Assembly: GCA_025370845.1 (NCBI GenBank)
Contig: JAMXFF010000017.1
Span: forward strand, 74,104-138,103
DNA length: 64,000 nucleotides
From: Laspinema palackyanum D2a
Lineage (GTDB): Bacteria > Cyanobacteriota > Cyanobacteriia > Cyanobacteriales > Laspinemataceae
Reading direction: 5' to 3'
Shown: positions 63,137 to 64,000 of the stretch, piece after piece
Layout: each line of letters starts with the position of its first letter
How positions within the stretch are numbered: the stretch's first letter is position 1
Program-made: the position numbers and the translations under genes
The notes under the pieces: generated by a model
What the model saw: only the letters and a program-made list of their open reading frames with translations
Database searches by the model: none
Told to the model about the DNA's origin: nothing

Positions 63137-63874
63137 ATGTTACAGGTGTTGCAAAAATTTTCTGTATTGGGACTGCCGGTTCATATTACAACTAACTATC
63201 GAGACTGGTTACAGTCACGGTTGCAGCAACGCCAGGGTACTCAGGTGGTGACGCTGAATGCGGAAATGGCGATGCAAGCGCTAGAAAATCCGGACCTCGC
63301 TGAAGTGATTCATCAGGCGGATTTGGTGATTCCTGATGGTGCCGGAGTGGTGTTTTACTTTCTCGTCAGAGGTCGAAAAATCCAACGCTGTCCCGGCATT
63401 GAACTGGCGGAGTCCTTGGTGCAGTTAGCGGGGGATTTGGGGGAGGACTGTTCCACCTTTTTCTTTGGGGGGAAACCGGGAATTGCGGAGATAGCGGCGA
63501 AGCGATGGCAAACGGAGTTACCGGCATTGGCGATCGCGGGGACTCAGGACGGGTATCTGTCTCCAGAGGATGAACCGGCGTTCAAAGCGCGACTTCAACA
63601 ATTACAACCCCGCTTGATTTTAGTCGGATTAGGCGTTCCTCGACAAGAGTTTTGGATTCGAGAAAATCGCCATTTATGTCCCGACGCGATTTGGGTGGGA
63701 GTTGGCGGTAGTTTCGATATTTGGTCGGGTCAAAAAGAACGAGCACCCGTGTGGTTACAACGCCTCCAGATGGAGTGGGCCTACCGTCTCTATCAAGAAC
63801 CCTGGCGCTGGCGAAGAATGTTAGCATTACCCCACTTCGCCTGGATTTCCATGAAAACCGCCCTCCGGCAGTAA
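63137..63874 (+). CDS. WecG/TagA/CpsF family glycosyltransferase
   Basis: A 245-residue membrane-associated enzyme of the WecG/TagA/CpsF family, which transfers N-acetylmannosaminuronic acid, N-acetylmannosamine or related sugars from nucleotide sugars to lipid-linked carriers in surface polysaccharide synthesis. It shows QVVTLNAEMAMQALENPDLAEVIHQADLVIPDGAGVVFYFLVRG, FFFGGKPGIAEIAAKRW, LILVGLGVPRQEFWIRENR, AIWVGVGGSFDIWSGQKERAPVWLQRLQMEWAYRLYQEPWRWRRM; the last motif is a family signature. Its neighbours are not polysaccharide genes. TAAAAACAAAAGGG precedes the ATG. REP units start 15 bases after its stop. Confidence 0.95.
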   Translation: MLQVLQKFSVLGLPVHITTNYRDWLQSRLQQRQGTQVVTLNAEMAMQALENPDLAEVIHQADLVIPDGAGVVFYFLVRGRKIQRCPGIELAESLVQLAGDLGEDCSTFFFGGKPGIAEIAAKRWQTELPALAIAGTQDGYLSPEDEPAFKARLQQLQPRLILVGLGVPRQEFWIRENRHLCPDAIWVGVGGSFDIWSGQKERAPVWLQRLQMEWAYRLYQEPWRWRRMLALPHFAWISMKTALRQ

Positions 63875-63888
63875 GAAGGGTTCCCCTT

Positions 63889-64000
63889 GTTCGTAGTAAC
63901 GACTTCAGGCGTTCTCTTAGTTTGTAGTAACGACTTCAGTCGTTCTCTTTCCCAGTTCGTAGTAACGACTTCAGTCGTTCTCTTTCCCAGTTCGTAGTAA
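63889..64000 (+). repeat. REP-like units, forward, array cut by the window edge
   Basis: Units at 63889, about 63931 (GTTTGTAG), 63957 and 63991 all point forward; the last is cut at the edge. The first has CAGGCG in place of CAGTCG in its stem. Confidence 0.9.

Overview
The window comes from a cyanobacterium, most likely a filamentous non-heterocystous one of the Oscillatoria/Laspinema kind (the genus is inference). The palindrome GCGATCGC (HIP1) is everywhere, in genes and in terminators. The gene set is cyanobacterial: ndhF and ndhD of the photosynthetic NDH-1 complex, a cyAbrB regulator, LL-diaminopimelate aminotransferase, the gshB/grxC neighbourhood, ispG of the MEP pathway, a cryptochrome-DASH type photolyase, a PEP-CTERM protein and Uma2 (DUF820) nucleases. 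No rRNA, tRNA, CRISPR array, transposase or phage genes were seen.

Layout. 1-400: cutA. 830-13903: a five-gene, same-strand cell-surface cluster of large DUF11-type secreted proteins around a 1561-residue protein ending in a predicted outer-membrane beta-barrel. 13920-18720: a MITE-like element, a lipoprotein, a methyltransferase, a candidate 6S RNA, a Pro/Gly-rich lipoprotein and a MORN-repeat protein. 19000-24200: a KOW-like protein, a large REP array, a Gfo/Idh oxidoreductase, gshB, grxC and a PEP-CTERM protein. 24500-30600: hflX, a degraded Uma2 gene, a signal peptidase with an N-terminal membrane extension, and a photolyase. 30800-35700: ndhD, ndhF and a thioredoxin-like gene. 36900-46000: cyAbrB, a VOC protein, Uma2, an unknown membrane protein, a prohibitin-like protein and a double-kinase/TPR protein. 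46600-49700: ispG and a C-terminal processing protease. 50000-55100: P-loop genes (dynamin-like GTPase, polynucleotide-kinase-like protein, a decayed tRNA-His guanylyltransferase-like gene, and a tight TRAFAC-type GTPase plus tail-anchored protein pair). 55200-64000: dienelactone hydrolase, methyltransferase, dapL, Uma2, a bacterial homologue of eukaryotic phosphorylase kinase alpha/beta subunits, and a WecG/TagA/CpsF glycosyltransferase.

The intergenic DNA is unusually rich in small mobile repeats. The main family is a GTAG-hairpin (REP-like) unit with a TTCA loop and a covarying stem, about 30 copies at seven loci. One copy supplies the stop codon of the photolyase gene. A second family is a MITE of about 330-380 bp with inverted ends, two copies, one flanked by an apparent 13-bp target duplication.

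The most promising under-described biology is: the surface cluster at 830-13903; the GTPase/tail-anchor pair at 53279-55039 with the RNA-repair-like remnant beside it; the phosphorylase-kinase-like protein; and several enzymes lacking key residues (signal peptidase without its general-base Lys, a double kinase without either catalytic Asp). All calls rest on reading the sequence and recalled family knowledge; no database search was run.
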